This document shows, in pieces, positions 1-9,765 of a DNA stretch of 64,000 nt. Made by a program: the position numbers and the translations under genes. The notes under the pieces are model-generated. The model saw nothing but the letters and a program-made list of their open reading frames with translations, was not told the DNA's origin and did no database searches. Each line of letters opens with the position of its first letter. The stretch's first letter is position 1. Source of the stretch: Flavobacterium rivuli WB 3.3-2 = DSM 21788 (GTDB taxonomy: Bacteria > Bacteroidota > Bacteroidia > Flavobacteriales > Flavobacteriaceae); assembly GCF_000378485.1 (NCBI RefSeq), contig NZ_KB899968.1, positions 310,001 to 374,000 on the forward strand, given 5' to 3'.

Positions 1-1241
1 ACATACGCGAGTATGGCCGTGCCAACCTGTCTTATATTAAGGACAACGAACCTTTTCTTGAAGGTGTTTCTGAGAATAGCCAGGTATGGATGAGCCATAG
101 TGATACCATAAAAAAACTACCTACAAATGGTGTAGTACTTGCCAGCACTAAAGATGTTGCCAATGCTGCTTATAAAATAGAGGGCGAAACTACATACGCT
201 ATTCAATACCACCCGGAAGTGTACCACAGTACCGATGGGAAACAAATGCTGGAAAATTTCCTTGTAAAAATTGCAGAGGTGCCGCAAAGTTTTACACCTA
301 ACTCTTTTGTAGAGGATATCGTAGCAGAGCTTAAAGCTAAAATCCAGGACGATAAAGTTGTGCTTGGCCTTTCGGGTGGGGTAGACTCTACCGTGGCTGC
401 CGTACTTTTAAATAAAGCTATTGGGCCAAACCTGTACTGTATTTTTGTAAATAACGGGTTGCTGCGCAAGGACGAGTTTGAAAGCGTATTGCACCAGTAT
501 AAAGATATGGGCCTTAACGTAAAAGGCGTTGATGCTGCCGATCGTTTCCTGTCGCAGCTTGCAGGAATATCTGACCCTGAAACAAAACGTAAAACCATAG
601 GCCGTGTGTTTATAGAGGTTTTTGACGACGAAGCTCACCAGCTTACCGATGTTAAATGGCTTGCACAGGGCACTATTTATCCTGACGTGATTGAGTCGGT
701 TTCTGTAAAAGGGCCATCGGCTACAATAAAATCGCACCACAACGTGGGCGGACTTCCAGACTTTATGAAACTTCAGGTGGTAGAGCCTTTACGCATGCTG
801 TTTAAAGATGAGGTGCGCAGGGTAGGGGCTACGTTAGGTATAGACCCGGAGCTTTTAGGCCGTCATCCTTTCCCCGGCCCGGGATTGTCTATACGTATAC
901 TTGGAGATATAACTCCGGAGAAAGTACGTATACTGCAAGAGGTAGACCATGTATTTATTAGCGGCCTGCGCGAGCATGGCCTGTATGATAAAGTATGGCA
1001 GGCAGGTGCTATATTGCTTCCTGTAAATAGTGTGGGCGTAATGGGCGATGAGCGTACCTACGAAAAAGTTGTAGCATTGCGTGCTGTAGAAAGTACCGAT
1101 GGTATGACTGCCGACTGGGTGCACTTACCGTACGATTTCCTTATGAAAATAAGTAATGAGATTATAAATAAGGTAAAAGGCGTAAACAGGGTAGTATATG
1201 ATATTAGCTCTAAGCCGCCTGCAACCATAGAATGGGAATAA
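1..1241 (+). CDS. guaA: GMP synthase (glutamine-hydrolysing), 3' part
   Basis: Converts XMP to GMP with ATP and glutamine in purine synthesis. The gene is cut by the window edge: the frame is open from base 3, so the true start and the catalytic Cys of the glutaminase domain lie upstream. What remains is the end of the class I amidotransferase domain (His and Glu of YHPEVYHS), the ATP pyrophosphatase P-loop SGGVDST (bases about 372-392) and the C-terminal dimerisation domain with [16 protein letters not shown], ending in PPATIEWE as is usual for GuaA. An intrinsic terminator follows at 1285-1309. The identification is secure from these motifs. Confidence 0.97.
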   Translation, partial: IREYGRANLSYIKDNEPFLEGVSENSQVWMSHSDTIKKLPTNGVVLASTKDVANAAYKIEGETTYAIQYHPEVYHSTDGKQMLENFLVKIAEVPQSFTPNSFVEDIVAELKAKIQDDKVVLGLSGGVDSTVAAVLLNKAIGPNLYCIFVNNGLLRKDEFESVLHQYKDMGLNVKGVDAADRFLSQLAGISDPETKRKTIGRVFIEVFDDEAHQLTDVKWLAQGTIYPDVIESVSVKGPSATIKSHHNVGGLPDFMKLQVVEPLRMLFKDEVRRVGATLGIDPELLGRHPFPGPGLSIRILGDITPEKVRILQEVDHVFISGLREHGLYDKVWQAGAILLPVNSVGVMGDERTYEKVVALRAVESTDGMTADWVHLPYDFLMKISNEIINKVKGVNRVVYDISSKPPATIEWE

Positions 1242-1284
1242 TATAATATTTAAAATATGAATATTGATTATTTAAATAATAACT

Positions 1285-1309
1285 AAAACCGCCGAATGGC
1301 GGTTTTTTT
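1285..1309 (+). terminator. Intrinsic terminator of guaA
   Basis: AAAACCGCC and GGCGGTTTT form a perfect 9-bp stem with a GAAT loop, followed by further T residues, 43 bases after the guaA stop codon. The rest of the 1242-1580 gap is AT-rich and shows no gene. Confidence 0.9.
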
Positions 1310-1580
1310 ACGCCCAATGGTATCTTTTGGCTGTTGAATAGTGCATTTAAAATAAATTTAGCAGCCTTTTTCTTTCAATGCAATTTAGGTATATGTTTCG
1401 CTAAGTAAAATTTATTAGAATATTACTAAAAAATTAACATAAATATTTGCGTGAAAGGTTTTTTATAAAGCCAAATGTATAATTAGGTAAAAATTATCAA
1501 AAAAACGTATTGTGTTGATTTACTTTGATTTAGTGCGTATATTGTAATACACAAAATTTCAACCTAAAAACCACTTTCCT

Positions 1581-1928
1581 ATGATAGCAAAAAAATACCT
1601 TATTGCAGTATTATTTACCTGCTTGTTTAGTGGATATGCCAGCGCACAGGATGAAGCTGCAGCCACTACAGAAAAAACTGAAACTGCCGCTACACCGGAT
1701 GAAGATGAAGAGCTGGTGAGCCATAAAGTGGCTATGGGAGAAACTATTGCACTTATCTCTAAGAAATATAAAGTAAAACCTGCAGACATTTACGAATACA
1801 ATCCTGATGCTACACAGGGAGTAACCCAAAATGCTATTATATATATACCTATACACAGGGACTATAAGCATACAAAGGCAAAATTGGCTGCGGCAATTGC
1901 CGACAATGCAAGCTCTAAAAAGAATTAA
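1581..1928 (+). CDS. Secreted LysM-domain protein
   Basis: A 115-residue protein with a Sec signal peptide (basic MIAKK, then a hydrophobic stretch, cleavage after about residue 22 at YASA-Q). An acidic Glu/Thr/Ala-rich spacer follows (residues 23-46), then one LysM-like domain at about 47-90 with GETIALISKKYKVKPADIYE, the usual signature of peptidoglycan- or chitin-binding LysM. It therefore probably sits in the periplasm bound to peptidoglycan. There is no catalytic domain. It is a monocistronic gene flanked by terminators on both sides, so the context gives no partner. The LysM call is good; the cellular role is unknown. Confidence 0.8.
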   Translation: MIAKKYLIAVLFTCLFSGYASAQDEAAATTEKTETAATPDEDEELVSHKVAMGETIALISKKYKVKPADIYEYNPDATQGVTQNAIIYIPIHRDYKHTKAKLAAAIADNASSKKN

Positions 1929-1973
1929 TTGTTTTTTACTATAGGTTAGTTGTTTTTGCTTAACGCATCTTTA

Positions 1974-2013
1974 AAGATGTAACCGCTTTATGCAGGTTAC
2001 ATCTTTTTTTTTT
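1974..2013 (+). terminator. Intrinsic terminator of the LysM gene
   Basis: AAGATGTAACC and GGTTACATCTT form an 11-bp stem with a 10-base loop, followed by a run of eight Ts, about 45 bases after the stop codon. Confidence 0.88.
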
Positions 2014-2140
2014 GAAGCATACTTAGCTGTACTGATTATGTATATATTAATTGTAAAATAAATCTATTTTGTAATTAATTGTATGTCAGTTGTATTAGGG
2101 TTTTATGTAGTGGTTTGTCCCGGCATTAATTTTAGTATTG

Positions 2141-5100
2141 TTACATAGATACATACACCCATCCTACAATAGGTTCAGGAAAATCAGGGTCATTAAGTTC
2201 CAGTACAAAATAGTATGTTCCTGCCGGTACCGTAGTTCCTTCAGATCCTACTTTTTGCACATCGGCAATACCATTCCAGTCGGCATCTTTATGATATCCC
2301 GTCCATATTAAATTACCCCAGCGGTTATATATTGTCATTTTAAAATTCAGGAAAATATTACGAAGGCCTTTTACAAAAAAGCCATCGTTTACATTGTCGC
2401 CATTAGGTGTTATATAGTTGTAGGTAACAGGGGCACACTTTTTAGTTTTTAATAAAAATGATGCCGTAGTGTGGCAGGTACCATTATCTAACCGAACATA
2501 TATACGCTCAGGATTTGTGGTTGAAACATACTGGCTTGTATTGTAAATAGGGTCTATGCCCTGGTCTGCACCCTGCTGGTAGCGGTAAAAGGTAACTGTT
2601 TCGTTATCATAATTCTTTAATGAGTTGGCATAGGCAGAAAAATCAAACGTGCCAATGCCAAAACCCTGATCGCAGGATACAATATCTTCCGGCTGTATTA
2701 TTACCGGCGATAATACAAGGCTTACGGGTAGGGTATTGCCATTATTAGTTTCATCGAGTTCTATAACAATACCGGTACCGTCTCCGGTATCATCGGCTAC
2801 AAAGGTGAGGTTAAAATCAAGCGGTATGCCTATAGGTATTGTAAGGGTAATAAAGTTTTCCTCGCTTTCGCCAATGGCAATATCTTCAAGAGTTTCGGTA
2901 TAGTCTAAAAATGCACCATTTACATAAATGCTTACGGGTGTTTCGGCGGGCAGTACATCGGTACCATTAATGTTGCTTACCGTATAATGTACATGTATAA
3001 TACGCGAATTACATTGCTTGTAAACATCGTCTATAGTAACTGTAGCATCAGGAAAGTAACAGTCTTTAATGATAAGCCTGAACGATTTTACATCATAACA
3101 TCCATTAGCATCCTGCAGGCGTACAAATATTTGCTGATTGTGGGTGCCAATATAAGCTTCAGGATTGCCTATGGCATTAGCGCCATCTATAGCATCCTGT
3201 TGTGTTAAATGGAATGTAATAACATCTGAGGGTACATTTTTAAGCGATTGCAGGTAGGCCGAGAAATTAAAACTACCCACGCCACTACCATTAAAAGTTT
3301 CGCAGGCAACTACATCGGCCGGTTGCTGCAATATGGGAGATATCCATATTGTAATGGCTACAGGAAGGCTGCTATTATTGTTTTCGTTGAGTTCCCTTAC
3401 TATTCCTGTACCGTTGCCAGTATCATCTACAACTACAGTTATGGTAAAGTTTAAGCCAAAATTAATAGGTACGGACAAATTTATTGAGGCTGTAAGGCTA
3501 CCATCTATAGGTATTGCTGCCGTTGTTGCAGTTACAGTTAAAAGAGTTTGGTTAACATAAATAGCTACCGGTGTGGCGGCCGGTAAAATATTAAAGCCAT
3601 TAAAGTTACTTACTGTATAGGTTAGTATAATATTTCTTGAGTCGCAGGTTTGCGCAATGGTATCTATAACTACAGTACCATCCGGGAACAGGCAATCATC
3701 AGTTATCAGTAAAAAAGAAGCAAAAGCTATACAGCCGTGGCTGTCCTCAATACGTAAAAATATCTCTTCAGGATTTGCAGTAGCAAGATAAGCGGCTGCA
3801 TCTGTAAGTGGTATTGCGTTTTGTGGCACAAGTGCATCAGCTGCGCTATGGTAAAAAGTTACCACGTCGTCCGGATCGTCCATCAATGAAGTAGCATAAA
3901 CCGAAAAATCGAATACACCCCTGCTACTGCCCAGGCTCGTTTGGCAGGCATGTATATCTGCCGGGTTAGGGGTATATTGTAACCATAAAGATTCGTTTAC
4001 AGTAAAGGTATTATTGTTCTCATTAGTTTCTGTAACCCTTCTTAAATTATCAACCCAAAAAAGGAGTTCAAAATTGCGGCCATAACTTTCGGGTATGGTT
4101 AGTGTAATGGTACCGCTCTCGCTTCCGCCAATAGGTAATTCGGTAGTGGTTTGTGTGGTAGCGATTAAATCGCCATTTATATAAATGCCCACATTAGTAC
4201 CGGCAGGCAACACATCGGTACTGTTTACATTGCGAACGGTATAATTTATATCTATAGTGCGTGAGCCGCATTGCTTAACAATATCGGCAATAATGGTAGC
4301 ATCGGGCAGCTGGCTGTTAAGTTTTGTAATAATGGCATTGATCATCACAAAATCTCTTGTTGATGTAAGTTGTATATCTGCCGACTCATCGCCTATGTGT
4401 ATGTTATCCTGAATATCGTAAATATCCAGGTCCATGTTATACAAGGTAGAGGAGTTTGTAACAGTATTGGTACCGTTAAAAGCATTGTCGGACGGATTTA
4501 AGGCATTACTTAAAACATTATTGTTTATTCGTAAAGTTTCTCCAAAATTAAGGTCGGCATCGCCCTCCCACGCTAAAAAGCCAATTTTTGCACCGTTATT
4601 ATCTATTACATTAAGGCTTGGCAGGTTAATATCTACACTGTAAGGAATGTTTTGGAGCCCATCATTCAGGTTTAATTGATTAAGCGGCAGGGCAGGATTT
4701 TCGTAAACTATAACAATGGCCCAGCCGCCAAAGTTTGTTTTGTTGGCACAATAAATACCGTCGTTTGCTACCCACTGGGTAAGATCAAGATCTGATACGG
4801 TGTAAGCACCGTTACCGGTTTGCTGAACTTGTGTTGTAACATCGGCAAAGGCACTAAAATAGCTTCTTGATACACCATCGGTTACAAATACAAGCGGAAA
4901 GGTACGTTGTGCAGTAACAGCAACATTATTTAATAGGATGTCAAAATCGCCGGTGCCGGAGCCTGCCCAATATAAATAGGCTTTTAAAACGGTGTCGCTA
5001 TTGGTAAGGTTAAGGCTGGCAGATGAGGATGTATTTATAGTACACTCTGTAGTACCATTATTTTCGGAAGGGTTTAAAGTATTTCCTACAAATGTAAAAT

Positions 5101-5203
5101 CATATCGGCCATTAAACTGCTCATAAAGCCCAACATTTACCTGGCTATACCCGATAGCCGAAAATAAGAGCAGTATGAATATTAAATGTAGTTTTTTTTT
5201 CAC
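2141..5203 (-). CDS. Large secreted protein with CARDB-like repeats and a gliding-motility-type (CHU_C) C-terminal domain
   Basis: A 1020-residue cell-surface protein. Residues 1-20 are a signal peptide. Residues about 22-295 form an N-terminal beta-rich domain with YLYWAGSGTGDFD. Three cycles of about 205 residues follow (about 300-925). Each pairs a CARDB-like module (starts xPDATIxIDxxxKQC, then VxIYVNG and ETNENNN) with a second module (xPADVVAC...GxFDFSAY...IFVRLQDANGC). The end (about 930-1020) has YNYITPNGDNVNDGF and IYNRWGNLIW, typical of the CHU_C / type B type IX secretion domain. By family knowledge it would be exported by the type IX system to the cell surface, perhaps as an adhesin. 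The start is GTG, followed at once by nine A residues. Ligand unknown. Confidence 0.88.
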   Translation of the reverse strand: MKKKLHLIFILLLFSAIGYSQVNVGLYEQFNGRYDFTFVGNTLNPSENNGTTECTINTSSSASLNLTNSDTVLKAYLYWAGSGTGDFDILLNNVAVTAQRTFPLVFVTDGVSRSYFSAFADVTTQVQQTGNGAYTVSDLDLTQWVANDGIYCANKTNFGGWAIVIVYENPALPLNQLNLNDGLQNIPYSVDINLPSLNVIDNNGAKIGFLAWEGDADLNFGETLRINNNVLSNALNPSDNAFNGTNTVTNSSTLYNMDLDIYDIQDNIHIGDESADIQLTSTRDFVMINAIITKLNSQLPDATIIADIVKQCGSRTIDINYTVRNVNSTDVLPAGTNVGIYINGDLIATTQTTTELPIGGSESGTITLTIPESYGRNFELLFWVDNLRRVTETNENNNTFTVNESLWLQYTPNPADIHACQTSLGSSRGVFDFSVYATSLMDDPDDVVTFYHSAADALVPQNAIPLTDAAAYLATANPEEIFLRIEDSHGCIAFASFLLITDDCLFPDGTVVIDTIAQTCDSRNIILTYTVSNFNGFNILPAATPVAIYVNQTLLTVTATTAAIPIDGSLTASINLSVPINFGLNFTITVVVDDTGNGTGIVRELNENNNSSLPVAITIWISPILQQPADVVACETFNGSGVGSFNFSAYLQSLKNVPSDVITFHLTQQDAIDGANAIGNPEAYIGTHNQQIFVRLQDANGCYDVKSFRLIIKDCYFPDATVTIDDVYKQCNSRIIHVHYTVSNINGTDVLPAETPVSIYVNGAFLDYTETLEDIAIGESEENFITLTIPIGIPLDFNLTFVADDTGDGTGIVIELDETNNGNTLPVSLVLSPVIIQPEDIVSCDQGFGIGTFDFSAYANSLKNYDNETVTFYRYQQGADQGIDPIYNTSQYVSTTNPERIYVRLDNGTCHTTASFLLKTKKCAPVTYNYITPNGDNVNDGFFVKGLRNIFLNFKMTIYNRWGNLIWTGYHKDADWNGIADVQKVGSEGTTVPAGTYYFVLELNDPDFPEPIVGWVYVSM

Positions 5204-5228
5204 AGCAGGTAATTTTTCCTAAAATTAA

Positions 5229-5262
5229 CAAAAATATACGAAAGGCAAATTTTTTATACAAA
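5229..5262 (-). promoter_or_regulatory. Promoter of the CHU_C-domain gene
   Basis: On the minus strand, TATTTTTG (5229-5236) matches the Bacteroidota -7 consensus TAnnTTTG, and a TTTG -33 element lies at 5259-5262 with a 22-base gap. It is 26 bases upstream of the GTG start. Confidence 0.55.
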
Positions 5263-5370
5263 AACAACAACATAATCTCTTCATGTTTGTTTATTATATA
5301 GCATGGCGCATATTTTTTGCTATTTTTACGTTTTAAACTACGCTATAAAACGTTTTTGCCCTCATAATTA

Positions 5371-6360
5371 ATGTACACTATAACTCCCTACACTAAAGAC
5401 CATTTTAGCCAATGGAATGAATTTGTGGCTCAGTCTAAAAACGGCACATTTTTATTTCATCGTGATTTTATGGAATACCATAACGATCGTTTTGAAGATT
5501 ATTCGCTTATAGTTTTTGAAGGTAAAAATCCTGTTGCACTGCTTCCTGCCCACAGGGTTGAAGGTGCAGTTTATTCGCATTGGGGGCTTACATACGGTGG
5601 CTTAATATTAGGTAATAAAATAAAGCTTTCTAATGTAATAAATATTGTAAAACAATTATTACAATATCTTCATGAAAACGGCATAAGTAAACTTCATATA
5701 AAAGCGATACCACACATTTACCATAAGGTTCCGGCTGAAGAAATGGAGTATGTGTTGTTTTTAGCCAATGCTAAAATAATCAGGCGTGATTCGCTGGCGG
5801 TAATAGATAATTCTTATCCGTTAAAAATAGCTGCCGGCAGGATGGAAGGCGTTAAAAAGGGCAGGATTAATAAATTTAAACTGGAAGAGAGTGACAATCT
5901 CAATCTATTTTGGAATGATGTACTTATACCTAATTTACAAAAACGTCATAATACTTTACCTGTACATACGCTGGAAGAAATTAGCCATTTAAAAAATCTG
6001 TTTCCGCATGCAATAAAATTGTTTACCGTGTGGCATAATAAAGGTATTGCAGCGGGTACTATTATTTTTGAAACAGAAACTGTAGCCCATGCACAATATA
6101 TATCTGCTAATGATGATAAGAACCATACCGGAAGCCTCGACTTTTTATATCATGAAATAATTACTACAGTATATGCAGGTAAAAAATATTTCGATTTTGG
6201 TATCTCAAACGAACAACAAGGGCGTAAATTAAATGAAGGTCTTGCCTTTTGGAAAGAAAGTTTTGGCGCCCGTACTATGGTTCACGATTTTTATGAGGTG
6301 GAAACCGCTAACTTTGAACTCTTGAATAATGTTTTAACAGGAAATAGTATTCGTGTCTGA
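5371..6360 (+). CDS. FemAB-like / GNAT-fold transferase
   Basis: 329 residues with the layout of the FemAB group (two tandem acyltransferase-like folds). The N-terminal half has SKNGTFLFHRDFMEYHNDRFEDYSL, and the C-terminal half has GIAAGTIIFE and YISANDD...GSLDFLYHEII...YFDFGISNEQQG. Related proteins add aminoacyl or acyl groups to peptidoglycan precursors or surface sugars. Here the next genes are a polysaccharide flippase and a hexapeptide acyltransferase, so modification of a surface glycan is the more likely task (inference). It is the first gene of a tight plus-strand run: its stop overlaps the GTG start of the flippase by 8 bases. The exact substrate cannot be read from sequence. Confidence 0.75.
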   Translation: MYTITPYTKDHFSQWNEFVAQSKNGTFLFHRDFMEYHNDRFEDYSLIVFEGKNPVALLPAHRVEGAVYSHWGLTYGGLILGNKIKLSNVINIVKQLLQYLHENGISKLHIKAIPHIYHKVPAEEMEYVLFLANAKIIRRDSLAVIDNSYPLKIAAGRMEGVKKGRINKFKLEESDNLNLFWNDVLIPNLQKRHNTLPVHTLEEISHLKNLFPHAIKLFTVWHNKGIAAGTIIFETETVAHAQYISANDDKNHTGSLDFLYHEIITTVYAGKKYFDFGISNEQQGRKLNEGLAFWKESFGARTMVHDFYEVETANFELLNNVLTGNSIRV

Positions 6361-7831
6361 AAAAGAAAATACATATAAAAATATTATTAAGTCTACTTCT
6401 ATTTTCGGAATAGTACAGCTTTCTAATTTGCTAATCTCTGTTGTAAGACATAAGTTTTTTGCTGTTATTGTGGGGCCGGCAGGCTATGGTATCTTTAGTT
6501 TGATTTATTCAAGCTTCGACCTTGTTAAACAAGGCTCTGGCTTTGGAATTGAAATAACAGGTGTAAAAAAAATCACTGAGAGTACAGAAAAGAAAGATAA
6601 AGACAAAGTTGCTGCGATCTTAATAAAATTATCAATCGTTACGGGCATTGTGGGTATGCTTATTTTGATGATGCTGTCATACAAAATAAGTTTTTGGGCA
6701 TTTGGCGATGGACAAAAAACAGTTGTCATCGTAATGATATCTATAGCAGTTTTTTTTAGGCAGTTAATTGGTGCTCAAACAGCTGTTATGCAGGGAAGTG
6801 GAAAATTAAAGTACTTAGCTAAAACTAATTTACTTGGTAACTTTTATAGCTTGTTATTTACGCTGCCTTTATTCTATTTTTTTAAGATAGATGCAATACT
6901 TCCCTCAATATTATTATCGGCAATTATAAGCTTTATTATAAGCTATATTTACTATAATAAAATGGATATAGATAAATATCCCATTAGTTTTAAAAAATCT
7001 TTTAGAGAGGGTAAAGACATTCTATATTTCGGCGGTCTTATGTCTATAAATGGTTTTTTGCCAATTTTATCTAATTACATTATACAGCTATTCATAAATT
7101 CTAATAATGGGGTTGTACAAGTTGGGTTGTTTAACGTTGGCCAATTACTGATAAATTCTTATGTAGGGATTATTTTTACGGCGATGACTATGGAATATTA
7201 TCCAAGGTTAGTAAGTTTTAACAAAAATAATGAAAAGGAAAGTAGTGCAGTAAATCAGCAGGCTATTATCTCAATACTTATTATCGTGCCTGTTATAGTT
7301 TTATTTACAGAGTTTATGCCACTTATCATTAAAATCTTATTAACTAAAAAATTTGAAGGTTCAGTGCCTATGTTATCCTGGATGATCCTTGCAATGTACT
7401 TTAAAGCAGTATCATTTTGCATGGGTTATGTTATTATAGCAAGGGCAGATTCTGCAGTATTTATGAAAACTTCTATAATATTTAATACTATTTACGTACT
7501 CTTATGTATTGTGGGGTATAACATAGGTGGGCTACAGGGCTTGGGTCTAGGGTTTATGGTCTATTATATTATACATTGCATTGCAATGTATGCTATATCT
7601 AAGCTTAGGTATAAATTAGTGTTTGAAAAAAGCTTTTATAAGTTGTTTTCTTTTGGATTAATTTTGTGTACAGTTTTGCTTGCAGTTAATATCTATGCAG
7701 AGCCGATAACAAAACATATTATAATATTGTTGCTTTTAACAATTTGTGCCACATTTTCTTACACAGAAATTAATAAGAGAGTAAATATAAAAGCATTGGT
7801 TACTAATTATATCGCAAAAAAAAGAAGATAA
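6353..7831 (+). CDS. O-antigen / polysaccharide flippase (Wzx-like, MOP superfamily)
   Basis: A 492-residue integral membrane protein with about 12-14 hydrophobic segments and cytoplasmic basic ends. The N-terminus has STSIFGIVQLSNLLISVVRHK and GPAGYGIFSL, characteristic of O-antigen translocases that flip undecaprenyl-linked repeat units across the inner membrane. The start is GTG at 6353, inside the end of the upstream gene; there is no better start nearby. The stop shares one base with the ATG of the following acyltransferase, so these genes are cotranslated. No Wzy polymerase is recognisable in the window. The membrane transporter call is firm; the cargo is inferred from context. Confidence 0.86.
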   Translation: MSEKENTYKNIIKSTSIFGIVQLSNLLISVVRHKFFAVIVGPAGYGIFSLIYSSFDLVKQGSGFGIEITGVKKITESTEKKDKDKVAAILIKLSIVTGIVGMLILMMLSYKISFWAFGDGQKTVVIVMISIAVFFRQLIGAQTAVMQGSGKLKYLAKTNLLGNFYSLLFTLPLFYFFKIDAILPSILLSAIISFIISYIYYNKMDIDKYPISFKKSFREGKDILYFGGLMSINGFLPILSNYIIQLFINSNNGVVQVGLFNVGQLLINSYVGIIFTAMTMEYYPRLVSFNKNNEKESSAVNQQAIISILIIVPVIVLFTEFMPLIIKILLTKKFEGSVPMLSWMILAMYFKAVSFCMGYVIIARADSAVFMKTSIIFNTIYVLLCIVGYNIGGLQGLGLGFMVYYIIHCIAMYAISKLRYKLVFEKSFYKLFSFGLILCTVLLAVNIYAEPITKHIIILLLLTICATFSYTEINKRVNIKALVTNYIAKKRR

Positions 7832-8553
7832 TGGGAATCCGTACTTCAGTTAAAAAAATTTTAAAAGTAAACTGGGTTAAAACATTGTATTTTAATTACA
7901 CAAAATTTCCATTTGCTGTAGCCAGGCAACTTCCTGTTTATTTTTATGGCAAAGTAAAATTTAACAGTATTAAAGGTACCATAATTATTAATGCCCCAAT
8001 TAAGCGTGCAATGATAGGTTTTGGCCAGGAATATGAACAAAATACTGTACATATAGGTATTGCAGAAATAGTACTGCATGGCACCATGGTGTTTAATGGG
8101 CATGCTCAATTTGCAAAAGATTATTTTATATTTGTAGGGAAAGGTGCTTATGCTGAGTTTGGGCACATGGCTGCAATGGCATCAAGAGGAAAAATAATTT
8201 GTACTAATAAAATTAAATTTGGTACCTATGCACGTTCAGGTTCTGAATGCCAATTTATGGATACTAATTTTCATCAAATGATAGATACACAAACGGGTGA
8301 ACATTTGCCTATGAATGGTACTATTGAGTTAGGGAATTATAATTATATATGCACCGCTGTTTCTGTAATGAAAGATACCAGGACGGGTGATTACTGCACT
8401 ATAGCATCAAATTCGGTATGCAATAAAGATTACTCATCACTGGGGCAAAATATATTAATTGGCGGAATGCCGGCTAAATTATTAAAGGAAAACATATCCA
8501 GAGACTGGCAGGGAGAAATGGCACTGCTTGAAAAATGGGTTATGGTAAATTAA
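7831..8553 (+). CDS. Left-handed beta-helix (hexapeptide) acyltransferase
   Basis: 240 residues. The central and C-terminal parts carry degenerate hexapeptide repeats (for example IELGNYNYICTAVSVMKDT, GDYCTIASNSVCNKDY), and the tail ILIGGMPAKLLKENISRDWQGE is typical of capsule/colanic-acid-type O-acetyltransferases of the LbetaH fold. It probably acetylates a sugar of the glycan made by this cluster. The ATG overlaps the flippase stop by one base (TAATG). The family call is good; donor and acceptor are unknown. Confidence 0.8.
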   Translation: MGIRTSVKKILKVNWVKTLYFNYTKFPFAVARQLPVYFYGKVKFNSIKGTIIINAPIKRAMIGFGQEYEQNTVHIGIAEIVLHGTMVFNGHAQFAKDYFIFVGKGAYAEFGHMAAMASRGKIICTNKIKFGTYARSGSECQFMDTNFHQMIDTQTGEHLPMNGTIELGNYNYICTAVSVMKDTRTGDYCTIASNSVCNKDYSSLGQNILIGGMPAKLLKENISRDWQGEMALLEKWVMVN

Positions 8554-8579
8554 TTTAGATAGTTAACATTTTAAGCTGG

Positions 8580-9722
8580 CTAATTCATTCCCCAAACTTC
8601 AAGATATTTTTTTGCCACTTTAATATAATCATGCTCCTTTTCTATAAAAGCCCTTGCCCTGTGTGCGGTAGTAATAATTTCGGTGGGGTTTTCTATAAGG
8701 TAGCTTAGTTCTTTTACAAGGGCATCAGTATCGGGTAAAGCATTTACAGCAACTCTTTCTGTCAGGTTATAATGTTTGGTAAACTCTGCCTCGGCACCTG
8801 TAAAAACTACTTTTCCTTTTGCCATAGCTTCAAGGGCATTATAACCCTGGTCGTAGGCAAATACCTGGTCGAGTACTATGTGCGCAGTGTCGTATAGCTT
8901 AATGTATTCATTATAAGGAATGTTCTCTGTTACAATTATTTCTACATTAGTGGGGTATTTTTCCTGTATAATTGACAGTGCTTCTTCAAAATACTTAATG
9001 CCTTTTTTAACGTAACTGTTCCTGTTAATCCCTAAAAAAATAACAACCTTATTAGTTATGGTAAGTGGTATAAATTTTATGGTATCGGTATTAATAGGGT
9101 TAGGTATCAGTGGTGCTGTATAGCCCGTTTGCTGCATGGGTATCACGTAATCAATATCAGATGTTATAATGCTTTGTGCACGGCGTTGCAACCAGTTAAA
9201 TAATTCACGATGGTTTTTATGCGTATATTTAAGAGAGTAGGCATACTGTTTTTTAAGGCTTTTATCTTTTAAATAAGGTGTAAGAATAGAATATTTAAAC
9301 TTTTCGGCAAGGCAATAATCTATAACGGGTGTTTCGTCGCCACAAACAAGCAGGCTCATGGTGCCATTTTGCTCAAAAAGTTTTTTTAAAAGCCATTGGG
9401 CAAAGGCAGGATGCGTTTCAAGCGCATCGCTATTTATAAGCTGTATATGGTCATATCCTTTTAACAGGGGCAGCAACCGGTAAAAACGGTAACCTTTTTC
9501 GGTACGCGCCAGGTCAAATTTAGTTAGCTTGTTTACAATACGTTTCACAAACCGCAACAGGGAGTAAGTTTCAAACAGCTTAACGGCAATACTATAGTCG
9601 GTTCCATATTGTTTAAAGCCATCGCCCGTGCCCACAACAATTACATCGTGGCCTAATGCGGTTAGTCCTTCTTTTAAAGAATTGTGCAGCCTGCTGTATT
9701 CGCCTACTAAAAGTATTTTCAT
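8580..9722 (-). CDS. Glycosyltransferase, GT-B fold (group 1 / GT4-like)
   Basis: 380 residues. The N-terminal MKILLVGEYSRLHNSLKEGL is the glycine-rich first strand of a GT-B fold, with the start placed directly there. The C-terminal nucleotide-sugar domain has VVIFLGINRN, YIKLYDTAHIVLDQ and YDQGYNALEAMAKGKVVF, where the acidic EAMAKG resembles the E-x7-E motif of GT4 enzymes. It is transcribed opposite to the surrounding glycan genes and shares a short divergent region with the glycosyltransferase at 9766. It probably transfers one sugar of the surface polysaccharide on the cytoplasmic face; donor and acceptor unknown. Confidence 0.82.
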   Translation of the reverse strand: MKILLVGEYSRLHNSLKEGLTALGHDVIVVGTGDGFKQYGTDYSIAVKLFETYSLLRFVKRIVNKLTKFDLARTEKGYRFYRLLPLLKGYDHIQLINSDALETHPAFAQWLLKKLFEQNGTMSLLVCGDETPVIDYCLAEKFKYSILTPYLKDKSLKKQYAYSLKYTHKNHRELFNWLQRRAQSIITSDIDYVIPMQQTGYTAPLIPNPINTDTIKFIPLTITNKVVIFLGINRNSYVKKGIKYFEEALSIIQEKYPTNVEIIVTENIPYNEYIKLYDTAHIVLDQVFAYDQGYNALEAMAKGKVVFTGAEAEFTKHYNLTERVAVNALPDTDALVKELSYLIENPTEIITTAHRARAFIEKEHDYIKVAKKYLEVWGMN

Positions 9723-9740
9723 TACACCACCTTAAATTTT

Positions 9741-9748
9741 TATATTTG
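9741..9748 (+). promoter_or_regulatory. -7 element (TATATTTG) for the glycosyltransferase at 9766
   Basis: A perfect TAnnTTTG match; the expected transcript start is near 9755, 11 bases before the TTG start codon. No clear -33 TTG is visible. It lies in the 43-base divergent gap. Confidence 0.5.
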
Positions 9749-9765
9749 TTGTAAATATATAACAA

